Part shown: one piece after another, positions 28,711-37,266 of the stretch
Numbering within the stretch: the stretch's first letter is position 1
Layout: every line of letters starts with the position of its first letter
Source: Hyphomonas sp.
GTDB lineage: Bacteria; Pseudomonadota; Alphaproteobacteria; Caulobacterales; Hyphomonadaceae
Direction of reading: 5' to 3'
DNA: 64,000 nt
Assembly (NCBI RefSeq): GCF_016125515.1
Contig: NZ_WGLO01000002.1
Span: forward strand, 124,001-188,000
Notes under the pieces: generated by a model
The model's input: the letters and a program-made list of their open reading frames with translations, nothing else
What the model was told of the DNA's origin: nothing
The model's database searches: none
Translations under genes and position numbers: made by a program

Positions 28711-29301
28711 TTATTGCGATGGCTGAAGCGCGGCAATCGCCCGTTTCAGGTTTGCCCGGGCGGGCGCGTCCCATTCGGCATGGGCGAGGTCCGTCAGATA
28801 GAGTCGCTCGCGGGCAAGGAAACCCTTGAGGATAGCCCCGCGCCCGGCGCAGAAGGCGACCTCTGGCACGAAGGCGTACTCCTTGCGGATATCCGTCTCG
28901 TAGCGATCATAGACTTGGACCGGCGTACCGAGGATTGAAAGATCGAGGTCGAGAAACAGCGCCGCATCGGCGGCGTCTTCCGCACTCAACCCGTCCGGCA
29001 CCTTGTGGGCCGTGGTGGCGCAGACGATGGCCGCGGCGAAGGCGATATCGTCTGCAGGCAGATGGCCTTGCGCATCATGTTCCAGCAGGATCGCGCTCTG
29101 CTCCTCATTGTCTTTCGCCTGCGGATCATAGATCGCATCATGCCAGTAGAGCGCCCAGAGCACCGGGACCGGGCGATGGAAGTGCGCCTCCCAACGGCGA
29201 TAGTGGCGCAACAATGCTTCGATATGGTCCCAGCTGTGATAGTGGCGCTGCGGCTCCGAGTAGCGGGTGCGCAGCGCGTCGATCAGCGGCGGCGGGATCA
29301 A
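28711..29301 (-). CDS. HD-superfamily predicted metal-dependent hydrolase
   Basis: 196 residues. HD-type metal ligands are visible in YHSWDHIEALLRHY and ALYWHDAIYDPQAKDNEEQSA, then FLDLDLSILG; this matches a family described only as predicted metal-dependent HD phosphohydrolases (COG4339-like). The start is a TTG at 29301 that overlaps the pyrC stop by 4 bp (TTGA), with no better downstream start, so it appears translationally coupled to dihydroorotase. A nucleotide or nucleotide-sugar substrate is a guess from this coupling. Confidence 0.8.
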   Translation of the reverse strand: MIPPPLIDALRTRYSEPQRHYHSWDHIEALLRHYRRWEAHFHRPVPVLWALYWHDAIYDPQAKDNEEQSAILLEHDAQGHLPADDIAFAAAIVCATTAHKVPDGLSAEDAADAALFLDLDLSILGTPVQVYDRYETDIRKEYAFVPEVAFCAGRGAILKGFLARERLYLTDLAHAEWDAPARANLKRAIAALQPSQ

Positions 29302-30638
29302 CCCTGAGGCTCCAGTGTTTCGTTGAAGCGGACAGGTTTGCCGCCGCCCTTGCGGGTGATCTCGCCGTCGCGCATGACGAAGCCGCCGCGGATAACGGTG
29401 GCAACCGGCCAGCCGGTGGCTTCGAAACCGTCAAACGGAGTCCAGCCGCACTTGGACTTCGACCAGTCGGCGGTGATGGTCTCCTTGTGCTTCAGGTCCA
29501 CGATGGTGAAGTCGGCATGATAGCCCTCGGCAATGCGGCCCTTGTCGGCGAGGCCGAAGACGCGCTGCGGGCCGGCAGAGGTCAGCTCGACAAATCTCTG
29601 CAGGCTGAGCTTTCCCTCGTTCACATGGGTCAGCATGATCGGCACCAGGGTCTGAACGCCGGGCATGCCCGAGGGCGACGCGGGATATGGCCGGGCTTTC
29701 TCTTCCTTCGTGTGGGGCGCGTGGTCGGAACCCATGACGTCGACGATGCCGGCATTGACCGCACGCCAGAGCGCTTCGCGGTGGCGGGCCTCTCGGATCG
29801 GCGGGTTCATCTGGGCATAGCCCTTCAGGCGCTCGTAGCATTCCGGTGCGGCCAGCGTGAGGTGTTGCGGCAGGCATTCGACCGAGGCGACATCCTTGGC
29901 GTCGCGCAGGATTTCCAGCTCCTCGGCGGTTGAAATGTGCAGCACGTGGATGCGCTTGCCGGCGGCGCGGGCGATGCGCAGGAGGCGTTTGGTGGACATC
30001 ACGGCGCTTTCGACGTCGCGCACTTCGGGATGGCTGGTCCAGTCGCCGGTGCGGGCCAGCGGGCGGCGCTCGGCGAGGCGGTATTCGTCTTCGGAATGGA
30101 AAGCGGCGCGGCGCTTGATGGCCTTGATGACGGCGGCAACGCCCTCGTCATCCTGCACAAGCAGATCGCCGGTGGAGGCGCCCATGAACACCTTCACGCC
30201 GCAGCAGCCCACCATGCGCTCCATCTCGGGCAGCAGGTCGGTATTGGTATGGGTCGCGCCCGCATAGAAGGCGTGGTCGACATCCATGCGGCCCTTCGCG
30301 CGGTTCAGCTTGTCCTGCAGCAGGTCCGGCGTGATGGTCGAGGGATTGGTGTTGGGCATCTCGAACACGGCGGTGACCCCGCCCAGCGCGGCGGAGCGGG
30401 CCTCGGTTTCGAGGTCAGCCTTGTGTTCCAGGCCCGGCTCGCGGAAGTGGACCTGGCTGTCGATAACGCCCGGCAGGATGTGCAGGCCGGCCGCGCCGTA
30501 GATTTCGCCGGCTGCAGCCTGCGAGAGATCGCCGATGCGGGCGATGCGTTCGTTGATGATGCCGATGTCGGTCTGGATCTGGCCGCCGGGTGTGACGACC
30601 GTGCCGCCGCGAAGGATGAGGTCAAAGACTTGGGTCAT
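29298..30638 (-). CDS. pyrC: Dihydroorotase
   Basis: 446 residues from ATG 30638, an amidohydrolase of the dihydroorotase/hydantoinase group (class I length). Features are LPGVIDSQVHFREPG, FEMPNTNPSTI, KVFMGASTGD, HVLHISTAEELE and the catalytic Asp in DVMGSDHAPHTKEEKA. It cyclises carbamoyl aspartate to dihydroorotate in pyrimidine synthesis. The first metal-binding HxH motif reads Q-V-H, with Gln in place of the first His, a variant I have the impression recurs in alphaproteobacterial members. The same frame stays open far upstream to 31838 by chance; that extension overlaps bioY and ygfZ and is rejected. Confidence 0.88.
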   Translation of the reverse strand: MTQVFDLILRGGTVVTPGGQIQTDIGIINERIARIGDLSQAAAGEIYGAAGLHILPGVIDSQVHFREPGLEHKADLETEARSAALGGVTAVFEMPNTNPSTITPDLLQDKLNRAKGRMDVDHAFYAGATHTNTDLLPEMERMVGCCGVKVFMGASTGDLLVQDDEGVAAVIKAIKRRAAFHSEDEYRLAERRPLARTGDWTSHPEVRDVESAVMSTKRLLRIARAAGKRIHVLHISTAEELEILRDAKDVASVECLPQHLTLAAPECYERLKGYAQMNPPIREARHREALWRAVNAGIVDVMGSDHAPHTKEEKARPYPASPSGMPGVQTLVPIMLTHVNEGKLSLQRFVELTSAGPQRVFGLADKGRIAEGYHADFTIVDLKHKETITADWSKSKCGWTPFDGFEATGWPVATVIRGGFVMRDGEITRKGGGKPVRFNETLEPQG

Positions 30639-30766
30639 GACGCCCTTATGCCCCCGACGCGGGCCCCTGTCATCGGGGCGGAGCGGCACAGGGCCGGGTT
30701 TCGGCTTGCCCCCTCGGTGTGCACCGCACAAAAGTGGCGCCGAACCAGACCCGCAAGGCACCTCCC

Positions 30767-31312
30767 ATGCCCAAGGCCCCCGCCCGCTCGCCTGCCCATC
30801 CGCTGCTGCGCCCGGTCCTGATCGGGTTGGCGGGCATCGCGGCGCTGACCGTGTCTTCCTATGTGTCGCTGCCGATGTATCCGGTGCCGGTGACGCTGCA
30901 GACGCTGGTTGTGGTGTTACTCGGCGCCGTGGCCGGGCCGCGCGCGGGCGCGGCGATCGTGCTCGCCTGGCTGGGGCTCGCGATGGGCGGCGCGCCGGTT
31001 CTGGCGGGCGGCAAGACGGGCCTGGCAGCCTTTGCGGGACCGACGGCGGGCTATCTGTTCGCCTTCCCGGTGGCCGCGTTCCTGGCCGGCTTCCTGCCCA
31101 AGGCCCAGTCGCTGGAAGGGCACGGGATCCGTTTCGCAGGCTTCCTCGGCCTTCACGCCCTGATCCTTGTGATCGGCGGTGGCTGGCTGGCAATGTTGAC
31201 CTCGCCGGAAGTGGCGCTGGGGTCGGGCGTTGTGCCCTTCCTCGCCGGATCGCTGCTGAAGAGCGCGCTGGCGGCGGCCGTGATCGCGGCCCTGCCGGGC
31301 GGAAAGGCCTGA
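30767..31312 (+). CDS. bioY: Biotin transporter BioY (ECF S component)
   Basis: 181 residues from ATG 30767 with five or six membrane segments. The BioY pattern PMYPVPVTLQTLVVVLLGA near residue 36 and the glycine-rich GGAPVLAGGKTGLAAFAGPT with the conserved GPTAGYL are present. BioY binds biotin in the inner membrane and can work with or without the shared energising module; bioM and bioN are not next to it here. No BioR operator (TTATCTATAA-like) is seen upstream. It is divergent from pyrC, and ygfZ follows after 34 bp. Confidence 0.93.
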   Translation: MPKAPARSPAHPLLRPVLIGLAGIAALTVSSYVSLPMYPVPVTLQTLVVVLLGAVAGPRAGAAIVLAWLGLAMGGAPVLAGGKTGLAAFAGPTAGYLFAFPVAAFLAGFLPKAQSLEGHGIRFAGFLGLHALILVIGGGWLAMLTSPEVALGSGVVPFLAGSLLKSALAAAVIAALPGGKA

Positions 31313-31346
31313 TGACGGCGGCGCGCGGAAGGCCTAGAACGCCCCC

Positions 31347-32165
31347 ATGCACCGCCTGCCAAACCGCGCCATTCTCACCCTGACCGGGCCCGACACGCTC
31401 GCCCTGCTCGAGCGGACGGTGACGCATACGGTGGCCGACTGGACCGAAGGCGAGGCGCGCTATGGCGCGCTGCTGACGCCGCAGGGCAAGATCATCGCGG
31501 ACTATATCGCCCACCGCACAGCTGACGGCGTGCAGATCGATGTGCACGAGGATGCGGCCGACGACTTGCTGAAACGGCTGAAGATGTTCCGGCTGCGCTC
31601 GGCGGTGGAGATTTCGCGTGACGAGACACTGGCGGCCGTGTCCGGCGAGTCGGGCGATGACGATCCCCGCAGCGCGCTCCTGTTCTGGCGCAGCGTCGCG
31701 CCCGTGTCTGACGTCACCGGAGAAACTGATCCGGCGCTCTACGAGAAAAAGCGCATCGCGGCGGGCGTGCCCGAATGGGGCCGCGACTACCGCGCCGCAG
31801 AAGTGTTCCCGACCGACGTGAACATGGATCTGATGCACGGCATCGACTACAAGAAAGGCTGCTTTGTCGGCCAGGAAGTGGCGAGCCGGATGAAACGCAA
31901 GGCCTTGATCCGCAAACGGACGGTACAGCTGCGCGGCAGCGCGCTGGCGCCGGGCGCGGAAGTGCGCGCGGGCGAGAGCCTTCTGGGCACTGTGACCAGT
32001 GTGGCCGGCGATGAAGGCTTAGCGCTGATCCGGACCGACCGGTTTGCCCAGTCGGTCAAGGCAAAGCAGGCCGTCACAGCCGGCGGCGCACCGGCCGAGA
32101 TCGAGGGCGCGCCCTGGCTGATCGCGGAACTGGCGAGCCTGATGGAGGCCGGGGCCAATGAGTGA
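31347..32165 (+). CDS. ygfZ: Folate-binding protein YgfZ (iron-sulfur cluster assembly)
   Basis: 272 residues with the GcvT-like fold. The diagnostic motif KKGCFVGQE, whose cysteine is required in the family, is present near residue 170, as are FPTDVNMDLMHGIDY before it and GRDYRAAEVFP. YgfZ binds tetrahydrofolate and supports maintenance of certain iron-sulfur enzymes. Its last codons overlap the tag gene by 8 bp, the start of a tightly coupled four-gene unit (ygfZ-tag-two lipoproteins). Confidence 0.93.
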   Translation: MHRLPNRAILTLTGPDTLALLERTVTHTVADWTEGEARYGALLTPQGKIIADYIAHRTADGVQIDVHEDAADDLLKRLKMFRLRSAVEISRDETLAAVSGESGDDDPRSALLFWRSVAPVSDVTGETDPALYEKKRIAAGVPEWGRDYRAAEVFPTDVNMDLMHGIDYKKGCFVGQEVASRMKRKALIRKRTVQLRGSALAPGAEVRAGESLLGTVTSVAGDEGLALIRTDRFAQSVKAKQAVTAGGAPAEIEGAPWLIAELASLMEAGANE

Positions 32166-32739
32166 GACGCCCTATTGCGGCTGGGCCCCGGTGAGCGACA
32201 CGCTCTACCGCGACTATCATGACACCGAATGGGGCGTGCCTGAACGCGACCCGCGCGCGCTTTGGGAAAAGCTTCAGCTGGACGGCATGCAGGCCGGGCT
32301 GAGCTGGATCACGATCCTGCGCAAGCGCGAGTCCATCCGCGAGGAATTCGACAATTTGGATCCGCAGCGGCTGTCGCGCTGGACCGGCAAACGCATCGCG
32401 AAGGCGATGGAAAATCCCGGAATCATCCGCAGCGCCAAGAAGATCGAAGCGGTGATCGGCAATGCGCGGGTCTATCTCGACATGATGGACCGGGGCGAAG
32501 ACTTCGCGGACTATTGCTGGGAATGGGTCGGCGGAAAGCCGATCGTCGGGGCATGGACGGATTTCCGCCAGGCGCCGACTTTCACGGACTGGTCGGTGGC
32601 CATGTCGAAGGACCTGAAGAAGCGCGGATTCAAGTTCGTGGGCCCGACAATTGTCTATGCATGGGCGCAGGCAGTTGGCATGGTCAATGACCATGAGGTA
32701 AGCTGCCCACGGCACAGGGAGGTGAGGAAGATCAAATGA
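32158..32739 (+). CDS. tag: DNA-3-methyladenine glycosylase I
   Basis: 193 residues. The zinc-site residues of Tag are present: Cys7 in PYCGW, His21 in YRDYHDTEWGVP, and the C-terminal His and Cys in NDHEVSCPRH. GLSWITILRKRESIREEFD is the family's base-recognition region. It removes 3-methyladenine from alkylated DNA. The start overlaps ygfZ and the stop overlaps the next gene as ATGA, so translation should be coupled on both sides. Confidence 0.95.
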   Translation: MSETPYCGWAPVSDTLYRDYHDTEWGVPERDPRALWEKLQLDGMQAGLSWITILRKRESIREEFDNLDPQRLSRWTGKRIAKAMENPGIIRSAKKIEAVIGNARVYLDMMDRGEDFADYCWEWVGGKPIVGAWTDFRQAPTFTDWSVAMSKDLKKRGFKFVGPTIVYAWAQAVGMVNDHEVSCPRHREVRKIK

Positions 32740-32945
32740 AGCAGATACTGTTTCTGGCAGGCGTGGCTCTGATGACAACCGTTGGTGGCTGCCAGACGAG
32801 TGAGCCATCGGCGGCCTACGCAAATCCGGTTGAAGCCTGCGCACAAAAGCCGACCGAGGCCGAACGCGACGCCTGCATGAAGAACGTCGTCGCAGATGTC
32901 AGCTTGTCGGTGAAACGCGAAGCCAGCCGGAAGCCGCCGAGATGA
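32736..32945 (+). CDS. Mini-lipoprotein 1 with C-x11-C motif
   Basis: 69 residues, starting in the ATGA overlap with tag. It has a signal sequence and a lipobox ending GGC with acylated Cys19. The mature part contains EACAQKPTEAERDACMKNV, that is C-x11-C, likely a disulfide hairpin in the periplasm. The next gene encodes a product with the same spacing and similar residues, so the two look like tandem duplicates. No family is recognised. Confidence 0.72.
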   Translation: MKQILFLAGVALMTTVGGCQTSEPSAAYANPVEACAQKPTEAERDACMKNVVADVSLSVKREASRKPPR

Positions 32946-33214
32946 TCAGAGCCTTGCTGGCGGCCGGCGGCGTGCTGGCGTCCGCCGCGCTGACCGGGTG
33001 CCAGACCTGGCAGGACCGGGCCGACGCCGCGGCGCTGGCCGAGTGCGACCGGATCGGCGACGAAGCCAGCCGCAAGGCCTGCCGGGCCGATGTGATGGCG
33101 GGGTATGCCGAAGCCAGAGCGAAGGAAAACGCGCGTCTGGAGGAGGCTGCAAAGGCCGCCGATGAGCGCGAACTTGCCCGTGAGGTGTATGGCGATCCCA
33201 AGAACCGGCATTGA
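32942..33214 (+). CDS. Mini-lipoprotein 2 with C-x11-C motif and charged helix
   Basis: 90 residues, starting in an ATGA overlap with the preceding stop. The lipobox LTGC places the acylated cysteine at residue 20. AECDRIGDEASRKACRADV repeats the C-x11-C layout of the upstream protein, including EA-x-R-x-A-C. It continues into a highly charged, probably helical tail of about 40 residues (AEARAKENARLEEAAKAADE). An envelope location is predicted; the function is unknown. Confidence 0.75.
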   Translation: MIRALLAAGGVLASAALTGCQTWQDRADAAALAECDRIGDEASRKACRADVMAGYAEARAKENARLEEAAKAADERELAREVYGDPKNRH

Positions 33215-33328
33215 GCCTGCGTCCGTAGATGCTTGGCGGCGCGGGGAACGCAGGTTAGAGCATACGTACAGACAAGACACCCAAGACTGCGCTGGCCGCT
33301 TTGACGCTGCGCAAACGGAGATCCCCCT

Positions 33329-34450
33329 TTGACCCACCCCGTCATTTCGGCCACCGGCCTCTGGACCCCGCCGCATTCGATTTCGAATGCCGAACTCGTG
33401 GCAAGCTACAATGCCTGGGCCGACACCTGGAACCGCGAAAACGAGGCCGAGATCAAATCCGGCCTGATGGAACCAAAGACCCATTCCTCGGTCGAATTCA
33501 TCGAGAAAGCCTCGGGCATCAAGTCGCGCTTCGTCGTCGACAAGGAAGGCGTGATCGACCCCTACGTAATGGCTCCGCGCATTCCGGAGCGGCCGAACGA
33601 CCAGATTTCGATCTTGGCCGAGATGGCCGTGTTTGCGGCGCGTGATGCGCTGAAAGCGGCCGGCCGCGCGCCTGAGGATGTCGATGCGGTGATCTGCGCG
33701 GCCTCCAACATGCAGCGCGCCTACCCCGCAATGGCCATCGAGGTGCAACAGGCGCTCGGCATCGAGGGTTTTGCCTTCGATATGAATGTCGCCTGCTCGT
33801 CGGCCACGTTCGGCATCCAGACAGCCGCCGATTTCATCCGCGCCGGCCATGCGAAATCCGTGCTCATGGTGAACCCCGAGATCTGCTCCGGGCACCTCAA
33901 CTTCACGGACCGCGACAGCCATTTCATTTTTGGTGACGTTGCCACGGCCGTGCTGATCGAAGCGGAAGACGTTGCGCCCGCCAGGCACTGGAAAATCCTC
34001 GGCACGAAACTGAAAACCCAGTTCTCGAACAATATCCGGAACAATTTCGGCTTTCTGAACCGCGCCGCGCCGGAAGGCATTGGCGCGCCGGACAAGCTGT
34101 TCCTCCAGGAAGGCCGCAAGGTGTTCAAGGAAGTCGTGCCGATGGTGGCCGAGATGATCAATGCGCACATGGGTGAGCTCGGCATGGCCGCGCCGGACCT
34201 GCGCCGCATGTGGCTGCACCAGGCCAATGCGAACATGAACCGGATGATCGCCACAAAGGTGCTCGGCCGCGAGGCCAGCGATGACGAAAGCCCGACCGTG
34301 CTGGACACTTATGCGAATACGTCCTCTGCTGGATCGATCATCGCATTCCACAAGCACTCGGCAGATTTCAAACCCGGAGAGCGCGGCCTGATCTGTTCGT
34401 TTGGCGCGGGCTATTCGGCCGGAACAGTATTCGTCGAGCGGTCGGAATGA
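33329..34450 (+). CDS. Beta-ketoacyl-ACP synthase III family protein
   Basis: 373 residues, starting at TTG 33329 with GGAG 8 nt upstream. The thiolase-fold triad is complete: Cys in NVACSSATF, His in LHQANANMNR and Asn in TYANTSSAGS. It is longer than housekeeping FabH (about 320) and has an N-terminal insert with WADTWNRENEAEIKSG. It probably starts fatty acyl or polyketide-like chains by condensing an acyl-CoA with malonyl-ACP. Its stop overlaps the GH9 gene start as ATGA, an unusual pairing. Confidence 0.87.
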   Translation: MTHPVISATGLWTPPHSISNAELVASYNAWADTWNRENEAEIKSGLMEPKTHSSVEFIEKASGIKSRFVVDKEGVIDPYVMAPRIPERPNDQISILAEMAVFAARDALKAAGRAPEDVDAVICAASNMQRAYPAMAIEVQQALGIEGFAFDMNVACSSATFGIQTAADFIRAGHAKSVLMVNPEICSGHLNFTDRDSHFIFGDVATAVLIEAEDVAPARHWKILGTKLKTQFSNNIRNNFGFLNRAAPEGIGAPDKLFLQEGRKVFKEVVPMVAEMINAHMGELGMAAPDLRRMWLHQANANMNRMIATKVLGREASDDESPTVLDTYANTSSAGSIIAFHKHSADFKPGERGLICSFGAGYSAGTVFVERSE

Positions 34451-36330
34451 TCCGCCGGGCGGCATGGTTGGCAGCCTTCTGCCTGACCGGCCTTGCCGCC
34501 TGTAGCAGCCCGAAGTCAGACCCGGCTGAGGCACGTGCCGGCCCTGCCGATGCGGTGCCTGCCCTCCCAATCGTGCTTGACCAGTTCGGCTATCGCCCCG
34601 ATGATCCCAAGATTGTCCGTATACGTCAACCGCGCGAGGGTTATGACACAGCCTGGTCGCGGCTGCCCCGCCTGACCTACTATGTGCGCCGCGCCGATAC
34701 GGACGAAGCCGTTCGGTCCTTTGCTCTTGATGCGAGCGAGAACAAGCCGGTGGATGCGATGTCGGGTGATCAGGTCTGGCAGCTCGACATCTCGCGCATC
34801 TCCGAGCCGGGCGACTATTTCGTGACCTCCGGCGACGGTTCTGAAGCCTCCGGCGCCTTCAAGGTGTCGGACGATGTCTACAGGCCGGTTCTTCGCGAAG
34901 CCTTTCGCACGTTCTATTACCAGCGTGCCGGATTTGCGAAGACCGAACCGCTGGCGGGCGCCGGTTGGACCGATGCGGCCAGCCATATTGGCCCGGGCCA
35001 GGATACCGAGGCCCGGCTCTACTCAGCCCCGGATGATGCAAGAACCGCGCGCGACCTGCATGGCGGCTGGTATGACGCCGGCGACTACAATCAGTACACG
35101 AACTGGACCGCAGACCAGTGCCGCACCTTGTTGATGTCCTATCTGGAAAACCCGGACGTGTGGGGCGATGATTTCGGTATTCCCGAAAGCGGCAATGCGG
35201 TGCCGGACATCCTGGACGAGGCCAGGTGGGGGCTCGACTGGCTGCTGCGGATGCAGAACGCCGATGGATCGGTACTGTCCATCCTGGGCCGCGACACTGC
35301 GAACCCACCCTCGGCGGCCACCGGCCCAAGCCGCTATGGACCGGCGAGCACCTCAGCCACGCTGTCGGCAGCTGCCACGTTCGCCTTTGCCGCCCTTGTG
35401 TTCGGCGACAGTCCTGCACCGGGTCATGCGGACTATGCCGCGCGCCTTCGGGAGGCCGCTGTTTCAGCCTGGACCTGGGCGGAGGGCCATCCGTCGGTCA
35501 CATTCCTGAACAATGACCGGTCGACCGGTTCTGAAGGGCTGGGCGCGGGTCAGCAAGAGGCCGACAAGGAATACCTGAACATCAAACGCTTTGCTGCCGC
35601 CGCCTATGTCTACGCCCTGACCGGCGACACCGCGATCGTGCCCGCGATGGACGCAGCCCTCGCGAAGACGTCGCTGATGCAGTCCGGCCAGGTCGATGCC
35701 TACCGGTACGAGGCGCAGGATGCGGCGCTGCTGCTCGCGCGCCGGCCCGAGACCCCGCCTGAAATGCTCACCTATCTGACATTGGTCTTCCAGGACCGCC
35801 TGACGCTGGACGGCGGCGAAGGCTACGGCGTGCCGGTCGATGCGTTGCATTGGGGCAGCAACCATGTGATGGCCCGCACCGGCGCGCTATACCTCGATGC
35901 GGCGCGCCTGTCCGCCAGCCCGGGCGACGCCGCCGCCTATACGGCCCGCGCGCTGGACTACCTGCACTACCTGCACGGCGCCAATCCGATGGGGAAAGTC
36001 TATCTCACCAATATGGGCGCGTTTGGCGCCGAATCGTCGGTGGGTGAATATTACCGCAGCTGGCACACGGAAACGCCGATCCCGGGCTTCCTCGTTGGCG
36101 GGCCGAACCCGTCCTATGAGTGGGACGCCTGCTGCCCCGACAAATGCGGCAATGCGGCGTCGAATGCGGCCTGTGGAAAAGCTCCGCCGTCGCCGCCCTA
36201 CCGGCAGCCGCCGCTGAAATCCTATCTCGATTTCGATGATGGCTGGCCGCTGAATTCCTGGCAGATCACCGAGAATTCAAACGCCTATCAGGCCGCTTAT
36301 CTGCGGCTGCTGGCCAATTTCGTGGACTGA
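34447..36330 (+). CDS. Glycoside hydrolase family 9 (endoglucanase-type) lipoprotein
   Basis: 627 residues. Lipobox LAAC puts the acylated cysteine at 19, so a surface or periplasmic lipid-anchored enzyme. Residues 40-140 form the N-terminal immunoglobulin-like domain of theme-B GH9 enzymes (VLDQFGYRPDDPKI). The catalytic (alpha/alpha)6 barrel follows, with GGWYDAGDYNQY (base Asp210 and Asp213) and the acid Glu609 in SWQITENSNAY. WDACCPDKCGNAASNAACG is a cysteine-rich insert near 560-580. It should cleave beta-1,4-glucans such as cellulose or oligosaccharides. It is coupled to the KAS III gene by ATGA. Confidence 0.92.
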   Translation: MIRRAAWLAAFCLTGLAACSSPKSDPAEARAGPADAVPALPIVLDQFGYRPDDPKIVRIRQPREGYDTAWSRLPRLTYYVRRADTDEAVRSFALDASENKPVDAMSGDQVWQLDISRISEPGDYFVTSGDGSEASGAFKVSDDVYRPVLREAFRTFYYQRAGFAKTEPLAGAGWTDAASHIGPGQDTEARLYSAPDDARTARDLHGGWYDAGDYNQYTNWTADQCRTLLMSYLENPDVWGDDFGIPESGNAVPDILDEARWGLDWLLRMQNADGSVLSILGRDTANPPSAATGPSRYGPASTSATLSAAATFAFAALVFGDSPAPGHADYAARLREAAVSAWTWAEGHPSVTFLNNDRSTGSEGLGAGQQEADKEYLNIKRFAAAAYVYALTGDTAIVPAMDAALAKTSLMQSGQVDAYRYEAQDAALLLARRPETPPEMLTYLTLVFQDRLTLDGGEGYGVPVDALHWGSNHVMARTGALYLDAARLSASPGDAAAYTARALDYLHYLHGANPMGKVYLTNMGAFGAESSVGEYYRSWHTETPIPGFLVGGPNPSYEWDACCPDKCGNAASNAACGKAPPSPPYRQPPLKSYLDFDDGWPLNSWQITENSNAYQAAYLRLLANFVD

Positions 36331-36334
36331 CGCC

Positions 36335-36484
36335 CTACTCTTCGAAGTCTTCCGTAAAGAGGTCGCCCCAGAGCGCCCGGCGGCTGGCCCGGACGGCTTC
36401 CACAACCACGACCAACGTACCGCACCCCAACATCAGCATGGCGAAGGACTGACCGGAGAAGAAGTGGATGAGGGCATCTAGCAT
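36335..36484 (-). CDS. Small predicted membrane protein (49 residues)
   Basis: An ATG at 36484 opens a 49-codon frame ending TAG at 36335. The product starts MLDALIHFFSGQSFAML, continues with a single hydrophobic helix (about 14-31) and ends with a charged, acidic tail. Only 4 bp separate its stop from the convergent GH9 stop, and codon use is like its neighbours. A weak AAAAGAG lies upstream. The assignment as a gene is tentative; no family is recognised. Confidence 0.45.
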   Translation of the reverse strand: MLDALIHFFSGQSFAMLMLGCGTLVVVVEAVRASRRALWGDLFTEDFEE

Positions 36485-36648
36485 GGGCTTCGGGGCTCTT
36501 TTTTGTTTTCTCGGGCTCTGTATGCGCGAAACGCCTTAATGGCGCATTTGGAAACGGTGTCCGCAATGGGGCGAGAGTGTAAGCGGATCGCCGTCATTTG
36601 TTTACCCGTGCTACCAATCACTTAAGGATGTGCGGATGGAGGACCTAC

Positions 36649-37266
36649 GTGAAGCGATCTGTTAAGCCGCCCCGCGTCTGGCAGCGGATGTTGTCCGGCC
36701 GCCGGCTGGACCTGGCACACCCGTCGCCGATGGATATCGAGATCGAGGACATCGCGCACGGCCTGGCCCGGGTGGCGCGCTGGAATGGGCAGACGCGCGG
36801 CGAACACGCCTTTTCGGTCGCCGAGCATTCGGTGGTGGTGGAACGGTTCGTTCGCAAGCTGGAACCCAGCCTCGGCGCGGCCGAATGGATGACGGCCCTG
36901 CTGCACGACAGCCCGGAATATGTGATCGGCGACATGATCTCGCCCTTCAAGGCGCTGCTGGGCGAGAGCTACAAGGGTGTTGAGGCGCGGCTGCAGGAGG
37001 CGGTGCACATCCGGTTCGGCATCCGGGCCACCACGCCGGCGGCGCTGAAGAAGATCATCAAGCGCGCGGACAATATCTGTGCCTGGTATGAGGCCGTGCA
37101 ACTCGCCGGGTTCACTCAGGCCGAGGCGACCGGCTTCTTCGGCGAACCGCCCGAGGGCTGGCGCGTGAAACTCACCCCCCTGCCGCCGACCGAAGCGCAG
37201 GCGCTGTTCCTAAAGCGGTTCACTGAAATCCAGGCCGTGATGGCCGCGCAGGAGTCTGCCCGATGA
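36649..37266 (+). CDS. HD-domain phosphohydrolase (YfbR-like)
   Basis: 205 residues from GTG 36649, which is preceded at ideal spacing by GGAGG; upstream TTG/ATG codons lack this. It has HAFSVAEHSVVVERF and ALLHDSPEYVIGDMISPFK, the two halves of the HD metal site, and KIIKRADNICAWYEAVQ, as in 5'-deoxynucleotidase YfbR-type proteins. It should hydrolyse a nucleotide in the cytoplasm. The stop overlaps the NrtR-like regulator start by 4 bp (ATGA), so the two are made together. Confidence 0.87.
   Translation: MKRSVKPPRVWQRMLSGRRLDLAHPSPMDIEIEDIAHGLARVARWNGQTRGEHAFSVAEHSVVVERFVRKLEPSLGAAEWMTALLHDSPEYVIGDMISPFKALLGESYKGVEARLQEAVHIRFGIRATTPAALKKIIKRADNICAWYEAVQLAGFTQAEATGFFGEPPEGWRVKLTPLPPTEAQALFLKRFTEIQAVMAAQESAR

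Noticed and set aside
30639-31838. In-frame upstream extension of pyrC
   Set aside because: It overlaps bioY and ygfZ on the opposite strand and has no coding character; dihydroorotase starts naturally at 30638.
36598-36648. Earlier TTG or ATG start for the HD phosphohydrolase
   Set aside because: Only the GTG at 36649 has a well-spaced GGAGG.
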